A stretch of DNA of 64,000 nucleotides from UBA1756 sp045132235 (GCA_045132235.1 JBGURX010000051.1:21476-85475); one strand, 5' to 3'; counted from the first letter of the stretch, positions 28,701-37,583 are shown. A program made the numbers and translations. Notes: generated from the letters alone by a model not told the origin.

Positions 28701-31700
28701 GAGTCAAGGTTTCCATGACCATCGCATTCCACCTCAACCTCCAACTGCGGAGGAACGAGGACATAAGGCGGAGTATTGTCATTGATCGTAAAGATAGATT
28801 TAACAGAATCAACATTACAACCATCGGTATAGTACCAAACGCCATGTTCTATGAATGAAGTCGAACAATTATAAGGCGTCAAAATTTCAACAACGCTGTC
28901 GTAATCCACTAACCAAGCAGTATCATTGCACAAATCCCGAACATGGACACTATTTTTCCATGACAAATAATCAGCCACTGAATTAGCGCAGTCTTCAATA
29001 TAAACATCCAACCACGGACCAGTAAGTTCAGGAGGAGTAGTATCCAATGTGTAAAAATTAGCCTTTGCAATGGTGGTCAGACCACACGCATCCGTCAACG
29101 TGAAAGTATAGTACTCAATGGTAGACTTGTTGTTACAGAGCGTATCAATGCTATCCAAAGCAACATCCATGCTCACAGTCGTACAGTTGTCGGTGAAGCG
29201 AGGATAAGCTTTGAAACTCAAACGCCTTGCATCCACATCATCTTCGCAGTAAGCAGTGTCGTTCTTCGGAGCACGGGTGAACCAAGGATGGAGGGTATCT
29301 TCCACCGTAATGGTCTGCACCTGATCGGCAGCGGCATTACCACATTCATCCTCCAAGTGCCATGTTCTGGTCACAACGAAACCATTCACGCAGGTCCCCG
29401 CAGAAACCACATCAGTGTAAGTGGCTTGGAGAACCGAGCTGCAGTTGTCAGCCAAAATGGTTACATTGCCGGTGGCAAGAATCGTAGTGTCAACATTGCA
29501 AGTAGAATCCTTGTAAACGATAGTGTCGTTCGGACGGGTGAAGGTGGGAGCCACCGTATCTTTCACCGTAATAGTGTAATCCACGGTAGAGGTGTTACCG
29601 CACTTGTCAGCCACGGTGTAGGTTCTATGGATAGAAGCTCTCTTTTTGTTCACGCAAGACTGCTCAGTGGTAGTGTCATCAGCATAGGTGACCGTGAAGT
29701 CAGCATCGTTGGAAGTACAATTGTCAGTGATGGATTCCAAACCGAGTGAGATAAGACCGGCGATGTCGTTAACCGTAGCCGGAACAGTAGTAGCATCTTG
29801 GTCGCAACCAATCACGATGGTGTCGGCAATCGTGCCCGAAATTGTCGGAGCAGTGTTGTCCACAATCTGGAACTGGTCAGCGTTCTTGGTGGCCTCGCAG
29901 AGAGAGTCGTCCACCACCTTGAAAATGATATTGAAGGTAGTGTCGCAAACTGCAGGATTGGTTTCCGTATAAGTATAAATGCTGGTCAAATCTGCATTGC
30001 TGGCAACCGTAGAATCGATGCCGTTGATTGTCCAAGTGAAGGTATGGTTGGTTGTACCACCAGCCACCGTAGCGGTGACATCATAGGTACCTTGGTACGG
30101 GCATTCAGTAGCATTAGGAGTCACGATGCTGACCACCTGCAAGCTGTCGTTCTGCTTGATGGTGTCGTTCCAATCCACGCAAGGACAGTTGTTGACGTCG
30201 GTGACATGGATGGTGTAAACGCCGGCAGCGAGGATGCGGCCGGTGGTATCCATCAGGTCGCTTCTGGTCTCAGTACGGACAGCGTTGTTGAGGCTGTCGT
30301 TCCAAGTGAAGGTATAGTCGGCAGTACCACCAGCGATGGTGACGGCCATGTTACCATTGGCCTCACCGTAGCATTTCACATGGTTGAGGATGGTGAGAGC
30401 CGTAATCTGCAGAGAGTCGGGTTCGGTAAGGGTGAAACGGATGGTATCTTTGCAATCGTGACCGTCAACAACAGAGAGCTCATAGTCACCAGCCTCGAGG
30501 TTAGCAACATGGTAGGTGTTGTTGTCGTTGATGGTGGTGTCCATCGTCACAGGACCTTCAAGTTTCACATTGTAAGGCATGCTACCGCCATTGAGCGTGT
30601 AGTCGAAGTTACCGCTGGCGTTCTTCCAGCAGGTCAGGTTATTCACGTTGGCCGTGTCAAGGTCGAGAGCATTCGGGGAGCTCACGTCAAGCGTGTCGGG
30701 CTGATAGGTACAGCCGTTGGCATCGGTGACGGCCACGGCCCACAGGCCCTTGACCAGACCTTCGAATCTGAAGGTGGTGTCGGCATCGTTGCCGCCATTC
30801 TGCGTATAGGTAGCGGTACCACCCACGAGGTTGATGGTAACCGTGTAGGGACGGACGCCGTCCACCACGATTACATCCACAATACCGTTGGCATCGCCCG
30901 AGCAAATCACATGCTGGAAGACGCTGTCGGTAGCGGAAACGTGGACGTAAGGAATGGTAATGGTGACTTCGGTGCTGTCTTTATGACCGCAGTTGTCGGT
31001 AGCCACCACCCAGAGAGTAGTGTCTCTATAGATACGGGTGTTGGCGGCGATGCTCTGAGCCCAAGTAACGGTACCGCAAGCATCGGTCACGGAGTCAACC
31101 AGAGCGGTGACATCCGGGATCAGATACGAGCAGTCACCATCATAGGAAGGTGCTGCGGTAGTGTCGGTACGAGTCATATAGATGTGAGGTACATCAGTGT
31201 CTTCAAGTACATAGTACACATCCACGAGGCTGCCGAGGTTGATGGCACAACCGCGGGCGTCGGTACCGGAGATGATGGTATCAGCGATGGTGACGGTATC
31301 GCAAGTAGCCGTACCCGTGAAGGTAACGGTAGCGATGCGGTCGGTAATGGTATGAGTAGCGGTGGTGTTGCTCCACACGAGGGTGAACGGAGCAGTACCA
31401 TCGGTAATGTCAGCGGTAACGGTGTGGTCAACATCGGTCATACAGAAGATGCCGCAGTTGGCTGCGGTGATGCTGTCGCCATCGAAAGTACTGATGGTAA
31501 CGGTGGCGAAGTTGGGCTGGATGAAGATACGGATTTCGGTGCTGTCCTTATGACCGCAGTTGTCGGTAGCGATAATCCAGACGGTAGTATCTCTGAAGAT
31601 TTCCGTGTTGGCAGCGATGCTCTGAACGGTGTCAATGTGGGTGCCGCAAGCGTCGGTGATAGAATCCACGAGCGGGAGCACATTGGGCATCAGGTAAGAG

Positions 31701-33478
31701 CAGTTGGTGCTCGTTGACGGGAAGGCTGCGGCAGAGTCACCGCTAACATAGATGTGCGGCTCAGTCTGATCCTGCAGCGTGAAGAAAACGTCCACGAGGG
31801 TGCCCATCTTGATGGAGCAGTTGTGGGCGTCGGTACCACTGACGATAGTGTCTTTATAAATAGTAGTATCGCAAGTGGGTGCCGGAGAGAAGGTGACCGT
31901 GTCGCCGGTGGTGTTATAAGTAACGTATGCATCGGTGTTGCTCCACGTCAAGCTGTAGGGAGCGGTGCCGCCGGTGATTTCAGCAGTGATGACGTGGTTG
32001 GTGTCGGTCATGCAGAAAATACCGTTATCAGCAGTGGTGGTGGCGTTGCCATCGAAAGTAGTGATGGTAACGGTGGCATGCTCATACACCGCGATGGTCA
32101 CGCTGTCGCTGGTAGCGGGACAGGTGATATACGTATTATATACACTATGGTAATTGGTGTCGATGACATTGGCATAGTAGATGCCGGAGTCAGCGAGGGT
32201 GATGGGATCGAGGAGGAGCGTAGTGCTCGTCTCGGTCAGCTGGTTGTCACCGTGGAACCAATTGAAAGTGTCATAAGTCTGGTCAAGGGTGAGGGTGACG
32301 GCGCCATCCTCGCACTGTTCGGTCGTGTCGGCCGTAACGTGCGGAGTGGGGGTGGCGTACACCTCGGTGAACACGCGCACCGAGTCAAGGCTGGTACAGC
32401 CGCCTTCCGGATTGTAGGTGAAGGCATAGAACTCGGTGTTGGCAGTGATGTGCTGTGTGATGGTAGTGTTGGTGTCGATGAGATTGCCAAGACCATCATA
32501 CCAGATGCAGGTGCCCGTGGCGCCGGCATTCTGCGGGATGGCCACGAGGGTCACATCGCCGGAGTCGCAGAACTGGGTAAGGCTGTTCAGCGTGTCGAAG
32601 ATCGGGACGATCGGGTCGATGACATGGAGGGTGAGGTTGATCACGCTGTCAATCGAGCTGCCGCAGGAAGACGTACCGTTGAACGGAACAAATGCGTCGG
32701 TAGTGTCATGGTCGAAGGTCACACCGTTGAGGGTGTAGGTCTGACCGACGCAGATGGAGACTTCGAGCGGGATGGTGTCGGGCATCGGCTTCAGGGTATC
32801 TGAAGAGAGCTCGCCACACAGGTCGCTGGTATGACCGCCAATGTAGTAGCGCTGGTCGTTGTTGCAGTTGATATTGTCCCACTTGGTACCATTGCATCTC
32901 CGATAGAGGTGGATGACAATCTCATAGTTGCCATCCTCACGGGGTTCGAAGATAAGGCGATGGGCTGTGTTAGCTGCATCTTTGAAGAATCTGACATAGA
33001 AGTAGTCAAATTCGTACGGGTTGCTCTGACCGGGCAGGGTGACGCAGAAGTGACCGCTTCTGGCGCATTCCCGTCCAAGAGAATCCAAGAGCGGGGTGTA
33101 AGCACCCGGGAAGCTACCAAAACCATTGCCATTATAGCAGTAGTCATCGGTGTAGGAGCGTCCCCACCATCTTTCGGCGCTTCCAATGTTGTATCGCGTC
33201 TCAAATTTGAACTCCACGAAATAGCGGGTCAAGGAGTCGGTTTCAATACGGGCGCCGTCCTTCAAAATCTCCCATTCAATAGAGATCTTGTCGTCATCAG
33301 CGAGTCCCAGTGCATCGAAACAGGCGTCCGGGATCAGATAAATCGTGTCCTGAACTCCCACCTGAGGCGAGAAATTGGCGGGTGAGAGCGTCAAACCCGA
33401 AGGGGTCTGGGCCTTCACGCCAAGGCTGAGCACAGCCAAAAGCACACTAAAAATGCAAAAAGATACAACTTTTTTCAT
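22727..33478 (-). CDS. Giant SprB/HYR-type T9SS surface adhesin (about 3583 aa)
   Basis: One uninterrupted frame. The ATG at 33478 gives a good signal peptide (MKKVVSFCIFSVLLAVLSLG). Approximate mature architecture: an N-terminal domain (30-260); Ig/PKD-like modules (280-460); two long similar modules containing TxFDGxxxTxxNGIFCMTD (about 465-850); SprB-like repeats with the CxGxxNGxxxVxxxGG pattern (about 850-1200); and a long array of HYR-like modules (about 1210-2970), each opening with a (D)xTAPVV-like strand and carrying conserved cysteine pairs and DxCxN loops. A last SprB-like unit (about 2985) and a beta-rich region lead to a type A sorting domain (AYPNPARD ... KRVVIVR). It would be a cell-surface filament or adhesin like SprB of gliding bacteria. 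Ligand unknown. Confidence 0.9.
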   Translation of the reverse strand: MKKVVSFCIFSVLLAVLSLGVKAQTPSGLTLSPANFSPQVGVQDTIYLIPDACFDALGLADDDKISIEWEILKDGARIETDSLTRYFVEFKFETRYNIGSAERWWGRSYTDDYCYNGNGFGSFPGAYTPLLDSLGRECARSGHFCVTLPGQSNPYEFDYFYVRFFKDAANTAHRLIFEPREDGNYEIVIHLYRRCNGTKWDNINCNNDQRYYIGGHTSDLCGELSSDTLKPMPDTIPLEVSICVGQTYTLNGVTFDHDTTDAFVPFNGTSSCGSSIDSVINLTLHVIDPIVPIFDTLNSLTQFCDSGDVTLVAIPQNAGATGTCIWYDGLGNLIDTNTTITQHITANTEFYAFTYNPEGGCTSLDSVRVFTEVYATPTPHVTADTTEQCEDGAVTLTLDQTYDTFNWFHGDNQLTETSTTLLLDPITLADSGIYYANVIDTNYHSVYNTYITCPATSDSVTIAVYEHATVTITTFDGNATTTADNGIFCMTDTNHVITAEITGGTAPYSLTWSNTDAYVTYNTTGDTVTFSPAPTCDTTIYKDTIVSGTDAHNCSIKMGTLVDVFFTLQDQTEPHIYVSGDSAAAFPSTSTNCSYLMPNVLPLVDSITDACGTHIDTVQSIAANTEIFRDTTVWIIATDNCGHKDSTEIRIFIQPNFATVTISTFDGDSITAANCGIFCMTDVDHTVTADITDGTAPFTLVWSNTTATHTITDRIATVTFTGTATCDTVTIADTIISGTDARGCAINLGSLVDVYYVLEDTDVPHIYMTRTDTTAAPSYDGDCSYLIPDVTALVDSVTDACGTVTWAQSIAANTRIYRDTTLWVVATDNCGHKDSTEVTITIPYVHVSATDSVFQHVICSGDANGIVDVIVVDGVRPYTVTINLVGGTATYTQNGGNDADTTFRFEGLVKGLWAVAVTDANGCTYQPDTLDVSSPNALDLDTANVNNLTCWKNASGNFDYTLNGGSMPYNVKLEGPVTMDTTINDNNTYHVANLEAGDYELSVVDGHDCKDTIRFTLTEPDSLQITALTILNHVKCYGEANGNMAVTIAGGTADYTFTWNDSLNNAVRTETRSDLMDTTGRILAAGVYTIHVTDVNNCPCVDWNDTIKQNDSLQVVSIVTPNATECPYQGTYDVTATVAGGTTNHTFTWTINGIDSTVASNADLTSIYTYTETNPAVCDTTFNIIFKVVDDSLCEATKNADQFQIVDNTAPTISGTIADTIVIGCDQDATTVPATVNDIAGLISLGLESITDNCTSNDADFTVTYADDTTTEQSCVNKKRASIHRTYTVADKCGNTSTVDYTITVKDTVAPTFTRPNDTIVYKDSTCNVDTTILATGNVTILADNCSSVLQATYTDVVSAGTCVNGFVVTRTWHLEDECGNAAADQVQTITVEDTLHPWFTRAPKNDTAYCEDDVDARRLSFKAYPRFTDNCTTVSMDVALDSIDTLCNNKSTIEYYTFTLTDACGLTTIAKANFYTLDTTPPELTGPWLDVYIEDCANSVADYLSWKNSVHVRDLCNDTAWLVDYDSVVEILTPYNCSTSFIEHGVWYYTDGCNVDSVKSIFTINDNTPPYVLVPPQLEVEVECDGHGNLDSLRNWINSVVYYDDCDGDNVVVEVRRIVGADTLIFSDTSALIDGKHYWGWQGTDCDGKYTFEFRAKDCKENWSTPVVEYFRIIDRVGPQFTAPDNDTVDCSNWEADFNAWLTIPDAGDSCQQTTYPVTNNSAGAPFYNGCTTSSRKVFGTKYITFTSVDDCGKRTQYDREFTVIDTTAPVVTFVTGNSMRNDTIYYNANCDTLETIMDAFMSSMTWKFDTVTAHFDTLASFLANHPEFGISSITDCAYPVGVITIVRNDLNAYPPEFLSQDGCSATYKISYVVKDHCGNAIPLYQNIVVTDTTPPVVTHMSHDVYLSDNCTFTFETYTSVDALRAAGAIITDCPSDDALSIFHVDTLYSGSLAGCDSTILCKYTIADGCNNSSILWDTIHVIDDIVPNITGAQPSDTVYMMADCSDVTADTAARYNELLNYTSSNSYGWTMGIEECSGYTITRGTSTVIEGNCPEKTILTPFTVEDCFGKQSIFTDTLYIMDNVKPVVPAYEHKDTIYLTADCQFTVPQTILDITTFKKLYQFDTNYKVDECRLDSNALVTVADDATLVGDTTAPGCAQFVHYYYKVKDLCGNISDDKFTMTIVILDNVKPVVEGTTILNDSIRMTDDCQVPATLPYWTKGKDAIAHGYTITDCNIVDTSAALTYGTYTEEPEGCNNIKVTVPYTVADSCGNVSETFYQYIIVVDSTAPVAQYPGEFRTIDTVQDENCNVVALDTVLQIDSYKKLYAFDNHAYSVIECKVDSNSIVFDHADTSADACVRYIDYYYKVKDVCNNVSTDLFQLRVAYYDKLAPEVVAPATLREDTIYMSYPECTSTDTTGKHWPNLDSALAHGYTITDCHLNVNTFKQTRTSGWVHNGCFSVDTVYYTVEDSCHNVSDEFFQAIRMIDTTAPVVLTTNLKDTVIKMDETSTDCLGADIPVFATVGDVLAYNNNTFVYEDCNVDDNSTVRIFHADTADICCHRLVTRVYELVDNCGKVSRTYFTQKIWINDSTAPVLNFTELDGDTAFMHDFNDCDLAADAPFTTVTALLAAYTNNTVVDCNLDDNMTCVADTTYTALTNLPYVAKIHRVYTISDSCTHSTTFTHDIFVRDTFAPQISTDEIDALTSLPKVKDSLLYSTALDCAPAIPDTMKHFADALAYPGMNSIEDCQPVDTLTCVETVTSGTCNDTVVRIYTVVDSTGNQSQFIQYIITLDTLKPEVSGTLPEKLIYTDANCDYNASLNYLVEVYTDTAALGAAGLHVKDCHDVTVYYIDNVTRDGQGCENENYITRTYVLKDPCSNDSTTVDQIIRIKDSTPPTLDVTTLPDVAATSVGNCTFQIPDVTDSIRAHYTDNCTSAAWEITQTPAANTPITDTTMVYLTYKDTCENVNTDSIRITIPAPFVIDSVRMDSVSCHSMTDGKIMVWTSGGTDQDTVSIWLGTTQVLGDSITDNYVVFNDVAAGIYTVKAVDADGCHAADSIIEVLQPDTLIVNLKITDLSDNVLTSNCDNVDFRLVTNLPDPTLYPHQQGTANYNYTWFYVKDGDTTQLGSLADHDHTGITNGMLAADFSEGEYKFVVEVVDARGCSDTASAMLTVYPTYEFHDTARVCKGNLPFTWAGHTDRGSNPVVIDNTVITVNDTVYTIYDSLTSVNGCDSVWILHLTVTDKAYLLVRDVNNNAPSQYTHIALENVTTLQEREIHGYFETGNYAAGQKGFEIFVNRNCMNCSGVKVGFHYTLFRIVGNDTIEITSDVDDYFSPTYRTYLDAYSLNAQSINTAPVVIPADYPELGLGVSAGNRYDYFNLCWLTPRYACYPNSQFTALGTNSGIGYLYGRPNTIGFTQFRQPGEYMIHVDMVEYISGTDWLGEGYCPSDGTVGGQYGQPTSNVISSLNIFMTVTGDPIVASAPFVNPMEGVVTVDALGNLPTVVAYPNPARDYVTVELSGFSGETSVILSDGNGKVLSNTNIDIDSESTPIIKINTSDFAQGIYMVTARNKDVIATKRVVIVR

Positions 33479-33581
33479 AATCGAGAAATTTATATTTTTA
33501 TTATTTTTCTTTCTTTTCTTACTATCTATCAATAACTTATATTTTTAGTCTATAAAAATTATCTTTCTATTACCCATTCTG

Positions 33582-33589
33582 CAAAAATA
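33582..33589 (-). promoter_or_regulatory. -7 element for the giant adhesin gene
   Basis: The minus strand reads TATTTTTG about 104 nt upstream of the start, giving a leader of roughly 95 nt. The rest of the 33590-33807 gap is T-rich; short hairpins (for example TTGCTC/GAGCAA near 33685) occur but no gene is visible. Confidence 0.55.
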
Positions 33590-33807
33590 CAACATTTTTC
33601 TTAATTACGTTGAATTTTCGTTTTTGTTAGCTTTTTTTTTGAATCAGTTTTTTTTTGCAAAGCCTGATTTTACTTGCTTCTTGCTCAAAATGAGCAACTA
33701 ACAACCCCATTTCCTCCTCTTTTTCGTCGATTGCTAACAGGTTGAAGTGAAAAAAAAAACTGCATCTCCCCCTCTTTTTTCGCCAAACAGGCCGATTAGA
33801 TGCAATT

Positions 33808-33830
33808 TTTCCCTTATAGTTTAAGGGAAA
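33808..33830 (-). terminator. Hairpin after cdsA
   Basis: A perfect 9-bp stem (TTTCCCTTA/TAAGGGAAA) with a 5-nt loop, 31 nt after the cdsA stop. The downstream sequence is only weakly U-rich, so termination is an inference. Confidence 0.45.
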
Positions 33831-33861
33831 TCCGAATAAATAAAGGCATAACGGAGCTCTC

Positions 33862-34713
33862 CTACCCCACCAACTCGAAGATGAGCCAGTAGATGGAGGC
33901 GACAGGGATGGCCAGAAGGGAGGAGTCGAAGCGGTCGAGCACCCCTCCATGGCCAGGAAGTATCGAACCGGAGTCCTTTACCGAGCAGCTGCGCTTGAAC
34001 AGCGACTCCACAAGGTCGCCGGCGGTGGCGAACAGCACAACGACCAGCGCAAAGCCCGCCCAATGCCATGGCGTGGCGAACGCCTGCACTTCCAGAAACG
34101 GAATCCAATAGAAGCAGGCAGCAATGGCGATGGTGAGGCAGAGTGAAATGACAAAGCCCTCGATGGTTTTATTGGGGGAGACACGCTCAAAGAGCTTGTG
34201 CTTTCCGAACAGCCGTCCCGAACAATAGGCCAACGTGTCGCCCAGCCAGATGATGATGAAAATAGAGAGTGCCACGCTAATCTTCCCGCTGCCCAGCAGC
34301 AAACCGATGAGGGCAAACGGCACGGCCACCCAAAGCATCGGCAGGAGCGTGGCGGAGATATTGCCGATCGGATTCGGAAGGCACCGGAACAGTTCCAGCA
34401 CCAGCACAGCCACTCCCAGCAGGAGCAGCACCACCATCCCGACAAGGAGCAACAGGGGCAACCACGGTTTCGGCAGGAGAAACACAAAAGGCGGAATGGA
34501 GAAGAGCGTCACCGATAGCAACAACGCCAACGGCAGGTTGGCCTCCAAGCCCACATTGCGCGCCATTCGCACCAGTTCGTACGTGCCCACCACAGTAAAG
34601 AAAAGGAAAAGAAGGTAGAAGAAAACCGTACTCATCCCATAGCAGAGCAGCGACGCCACCACTGCAGCGGTGAAAACCAATCCTGTGGCCGTACGGATGA
34701 GCAGGTTTTTCAA
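33862..34713 (-). CDS. cdsA: Phosphatidate cytidylyltransferase
   Basis: A 283-residue polytopic inner-membrane enzyme that makes CDP-diacylglycerol from CTP and phosphatidic acid for phospholipid synthesis. About eight hydrophobic helices. The C-terminal signature is intact: KDSGSILPGHGGVLDRFDS (about residues 240-258), with the preceding SPNKTIEGF segment and WLGDTLAYCSGRLFGKHK also typical. Last gene of the rsfS-ftsH-LUD-cdsA cluster, an order common in Bacteroidota. Confidence 0.95.
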   Translation of the reverse strand: MKNLLIRTATGLVFTAAVVASLLCYGMSTVFFYLLFLFFTVVGTYELVRMARNVGLEANLPLALLLSVTLFSIPPFVFLLPKPWLPLLLLVGMVVLLLLGVAVLVLELFRCLPNPIGNISATLLPMLWVAVPFALIGLLLGSGKISVALSIFIIIWLGDTLAYCSGRLFGKHKLFERVSPNKTIEGFVISLCLTIAIAACFYWIPFLEVQAFATPWHWAGFALVVVLFATAGDLVESLFKRSCSVKDSGSILPGHGGVLDRFDSSLLAIPVASIYWLIFELVG

Positions 34714-34745
34714 AACTTATTTATTTATTGTATATATAATAAATA

Positions 34746-35468
34746 CTACATGTTATTGACCTCATCTTCCACAAGCAGGAGGGAGAAATGCGGAGAGGTG
34801 GGGGAAATGGAATTATCGTCCACCACAGAGGGACGAATAATCTCCAGCATATCGAAATCGAAATCAGACTCTTCGAGACGGTTGTCTTTCAGCTGGGTGG
34901 TGAGTGTCATTTTTGTCAGGGTATGGAGGTCGGGGATGATGCGCGAGGACTGGCTCAGCACGATGATATTGCGGGCGAGGTTGCGGATAGAGGGATAGAG
35001 CATCAAACCGCCACGCTGCGAGAGCACGATGCTGCCCGTGCGGGCGATAAGGAATTCTGCAAACACGATCACAGCATCCACCGGCTCAGAGTTGCGGATA
35101 TAGTCGATGGTGGGGATGTTGAAATTGGCAAGGACAGGGGCAAGATGGGGAGAGGTGTTGAGCACGGTCATGCAGCGGCTGGCCTCCAGCTCATAATTTT
35201 TCAGATAGTCATACACACTTTTCTGGAAGTGCGAGGCATAGACACGGTCATTCATCTGGGTGACATCCATCTTGAAGGGCACAAGCTTCCCTCCTGCCTT
35301 CACGAAATTCTGTTTGAAGCACTCCAGCATATTGGGAATCGGGGCGAACAGTTCCTGATCCATATTGATGTCCGGAACATGAACGGGGGTTGCCAGCGCT
35401 TTTCTGATCGACTGACAGATTTTGTCTTTGGCGTTGCCCAAGCCTTCGTATGAATTACTCTTTTCCAT
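34746..35468 (-). CDS. LUD-domain protein (LutC/DUF162-like)
   Basis: A 240-residue protein of the LUD (lactate utilisation/DUF162) superfamily. I placed the start at ATG 35468 (MEKSNSYEGLGNAK), which overlaps the end of ftsH by 14 nt; a longer upstream frame runs inside ftsH and is unlikely. The LUD core is visible in VDAVIVFAEFLIARTGSIVLSQRGGLMLYPS-type sequence (given here in part: about residues 125-155, key motif ARTGSIV) and IIVLSQSSRIIPDL. LutC acts with LutA/LutB in lactate oxidation, but neither is nearby, so its role here is probably different. The overlap suggests translational coupling to ftsH. Confidence 0.83.
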   Translation of the reverse strand: MEKSNSYEGLGNAKDKICQSIRKALATPVHVPDINMDQELFAPIPNMLECFKQNFVKAGGKLVPFKMDVTQMNDRVYASHFQKSVYDYLKNYELEASRCMTVLNTSPHLAPVLANFNIPTIDYIRNSEPVDAVIVFAEFLIARTGSIVLSQRGGLMLYPSIRNLARNIIVLSQSSRIIPDLHTLTKMTLTTQLKDNRLEESDFDFDMLEIIRPSVVDDNSISPTSPHFSLLLVEDEVNNM

Positions 35469-37563
35469 CTTGGTTGGTATTATCTTGCTTATCGGTATCG
35501 GGGGCTGCTTCCTCCGGTTTGCTCTCTTCGGGTGCGGTTTCTGAAGCGATGCGCTTGCCATAGATTCGCTCAAGGTCATCGGCAAAAATCACCTCCTTGT
35601 CGATGAGGATCTGTGCGAGCACGTTCAGCTGTTCTTTATGGGTTTCGAGGATCTCCTTGGCCTTGGCGTATGCCGACTCCACAAGTTCGTGCACCTGTTT
35701 GTCGATTTCCTCAGCGGTTTTCTCGCTGTAGGGACGCTGGAAGGCGTAGTCGCTCTGACCGGTGGAGTCGTAGTAGCTAAGGTTGCCGATGGACTTGTTG
35801 AGGCCGTAGTAGGCGACCATGGCGTAGGCCATCTTGGTGACGCGCTCGAGGTCGTTGAGGGCACCTGTGGAGACCTCGCCGAAGATGACATCCTCGGAGG
35901 CGCGGCCGGCCACAAGGGTGCACATTTCGTCGAACATCTGTTCGAAGGTAGTGATTTGCCGTTCTTCGGGGAGGTACCAGGCCGCGCCGAGGGCCTTGCC
36001 GCGCGGCACGATGGTGACCTTGACGAGCGGAGAGGCGTGTTTGAGCAGCCAGCTGACGGTAGCGTGCCCCGACTCATGGTAGGCGATGACGCGTTTCTCC
36101 TGCGGGGAGATGATGCTGCTGCGTTTTTCGAGGCCGCCGATGATGCGGTCGATGGCAGCGAGAAAATCTTCCTTGCCGATGGATGCCTTGGCGTTGCGGG
36201 CGGCCACGAGGGCGGCCTCGTTGCACACGTTGGCGATGTCGGCGCCCGAAAAACCCGGCGTCTGCTTGGCGAAGAAGTCGAGGTCAACGTCGGAATCAAG
36301 TTTGAGGTTGCGGACGTGAACTTGGAAGATACCCTTGCGTTCGTTGAGGTTAGGGAGTTCCACATGGATCTGGCGGTCGAAGCGGCCGGCGCGGAGGAGC
36401 GCACGGTCGAGGATGTCGGCACGGTTGGTGGCGGCAAGGATGATGACTCCCGCGTTGGTGGAGAAACCGTCCATCTCGGTGAGCAGCTGGTTGAGGGTGT
36501 TCTCGCGCTCGTCGTTGGCGCCGCTGATGGCGTTGCGACCGCGTGCGCGACCGATGGCGTCAATCTCGTCGATGAAGATGATACAGGGTGCTTTCTCCTT
36601 GGCGGTTTTGAAGAGGTCGCGCACGCGGGAGGCTCCCACGCCGACGAACATCTCCACAAAGTCGGAACCCGACAGGGAGAAGAAAGGCACCTTGGCCTCT
36701 CCGGCCACGGCCTTGGCCAACAAAGTCTTACCTGTACCGGGAGGACCCACCAGCAAAGCGCCTTTGGGAATCTTTCCACCCAGCACCGTATATTTCTTGG
36801 GATTTTTCAGGAAGTCCACAATCTCTTCCACCTCTTCTTTCGCGCCTTCCAGTCCAGCAACATCCTTGAAAGAGACTCCTTGTGCAGTCTTGCTGTCATA
36901 GACTTGCGCTTTCGACTTGCCGATATTGAACATTCCGCCTCCTACACCTCCACGCATCGAACGGAACATCATGACAAAGAGCAAAATCATGAGCAGCACA
37001 GGGAAAAACCAGAGGAGCAATTCACCGCCCCACGCCTTGGAGTTATCCTGTTCTACAGAGATAACATACTCGTCACGGAGGTTGTCGGCAATCACTTCAC
37101 GGTCGGGAATCTCTATGGGGGACTTCACCGCAGTATCAGCAGCCATTCTCTTCAAGGTTGCCACAGAGTCGGCGGCACGGCGGCGGCATTCTGCGGAAAT
37201 CCATTCATTCAGCTCATCTTTGAATGCCTTATAATCAGATTGTTCCAATGAGTAATGCGGACCATCGAGATTCTTCTCCTGAAATTCGGCAAATTTTCCC
37301 TTGGCATCAATGCTCTCTTTTTTCAGATAGACCATCACCTTCTCATCCTTCTGCACATAAACGGCTTTTGCCACATCCTTGTCCAGCACAAGCTGTTTCA
37401 GTTCAAGGTCAGTGATAGGGCTTACGCGGGTATTGGAATGCCCTCCAAGAAAATAGTAACCGATAAGCACTGCGGCAAGGACCAGATAGAGCCAAGTCCA
37501 GCTGAATTTGAATTTGTTGTTACGGTTATTCCCTTCGGGGCGCTGCATTCTTTTGTTTTCCAT
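35455..37563 (-). CDS. ftsH: ATP-dependent zinc metalloprotease FtsH
   Basis: A 702-residue membrane-bound AAA+ protease that degrades unassembled or short-lived membrane proteins. Two membrane helices (about 21-40 and 180-200) bracket an extracytoplasmic domain. The AAA module has Walker A GPPGTGKT (273-280), Walker B IIFIDEIDAIG, the pore-loop FVGVGA and the SRH region RAGRFDRQ. The zinc site is HESGH (496-500), the common Bacteroidota variant of HEAGH. The tail is acidic and low-complexity. Second gene of its cluster, 20 nt after rsfS and overlapping the LUD gene. Confidence 0.97.
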   Translation of the reverse strand: MENKRMQRPEGNNRNNKFKFSWTWLYLVLAAVLIGYYFLGGHSNTRVSPITDLELKQLVLDKDVAKAVYVQKDEKVMVYLKKESIDAKGKFAEFQEKNLDGPHYSLEQSDYKAFKDELNEWISAECRRRAADSVATLKRMAADTAVKSPIEIPDREVIADNLRDEYVISVEQDNSKAWGGELLLWFFPVLLMILLFVMMFRSMRGGVGGGMFNIGKSKAQVYDSKTAQGVSFKDVAGLEGAKEEVEEIVDFLKNPKKYTVLGGKIPKGALLVGPPGTGKTLLAKAVAGEAKVPFFSLSGSDFVEMFVGVGASRVRDLFKTAKEKAPCIIFIDEIDAIGRARGRNAISGANDERENTLNQLLTEMDGFSTNAGVIILAATNRADILDRALLRAGRFDRQIHVELPNLNERKGIFQVHVRNLKLDSDVDLDFFAKQTPGFSGADIANVCNEAALVAARNAKASIGKEDFLAAIDRIIGGLEKRSSIISPQEKRVIAYHESGHATVSWLLKHASPLVKVTIVPRGKALGAAWYLPEERQITTFEQMFDEMCTLVAGRASEDVIFGEVSTGALNDLERVTKMAYAMVAYYGLNKSIGNLSYYDSTGQSDYAFQRPYSEKTAEEIDKQVHELVESAYAKAKEILETHKEQLNVLAQILIDKEVIFADDLERIYGKRIASETAPEESKPEEAAPDTDKQDNTNQDGKE

Positions 37564-37583
37564 CGTAAAAAGTCGGAATGAGA

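Noticed and set aside
29798..31717. 639-codon plus-strand frame opposite the giant adhesin
   Set aside because: Its composition mirrors the repeats of the adhesin on the other strand. No start context, promoter or family resemblance.
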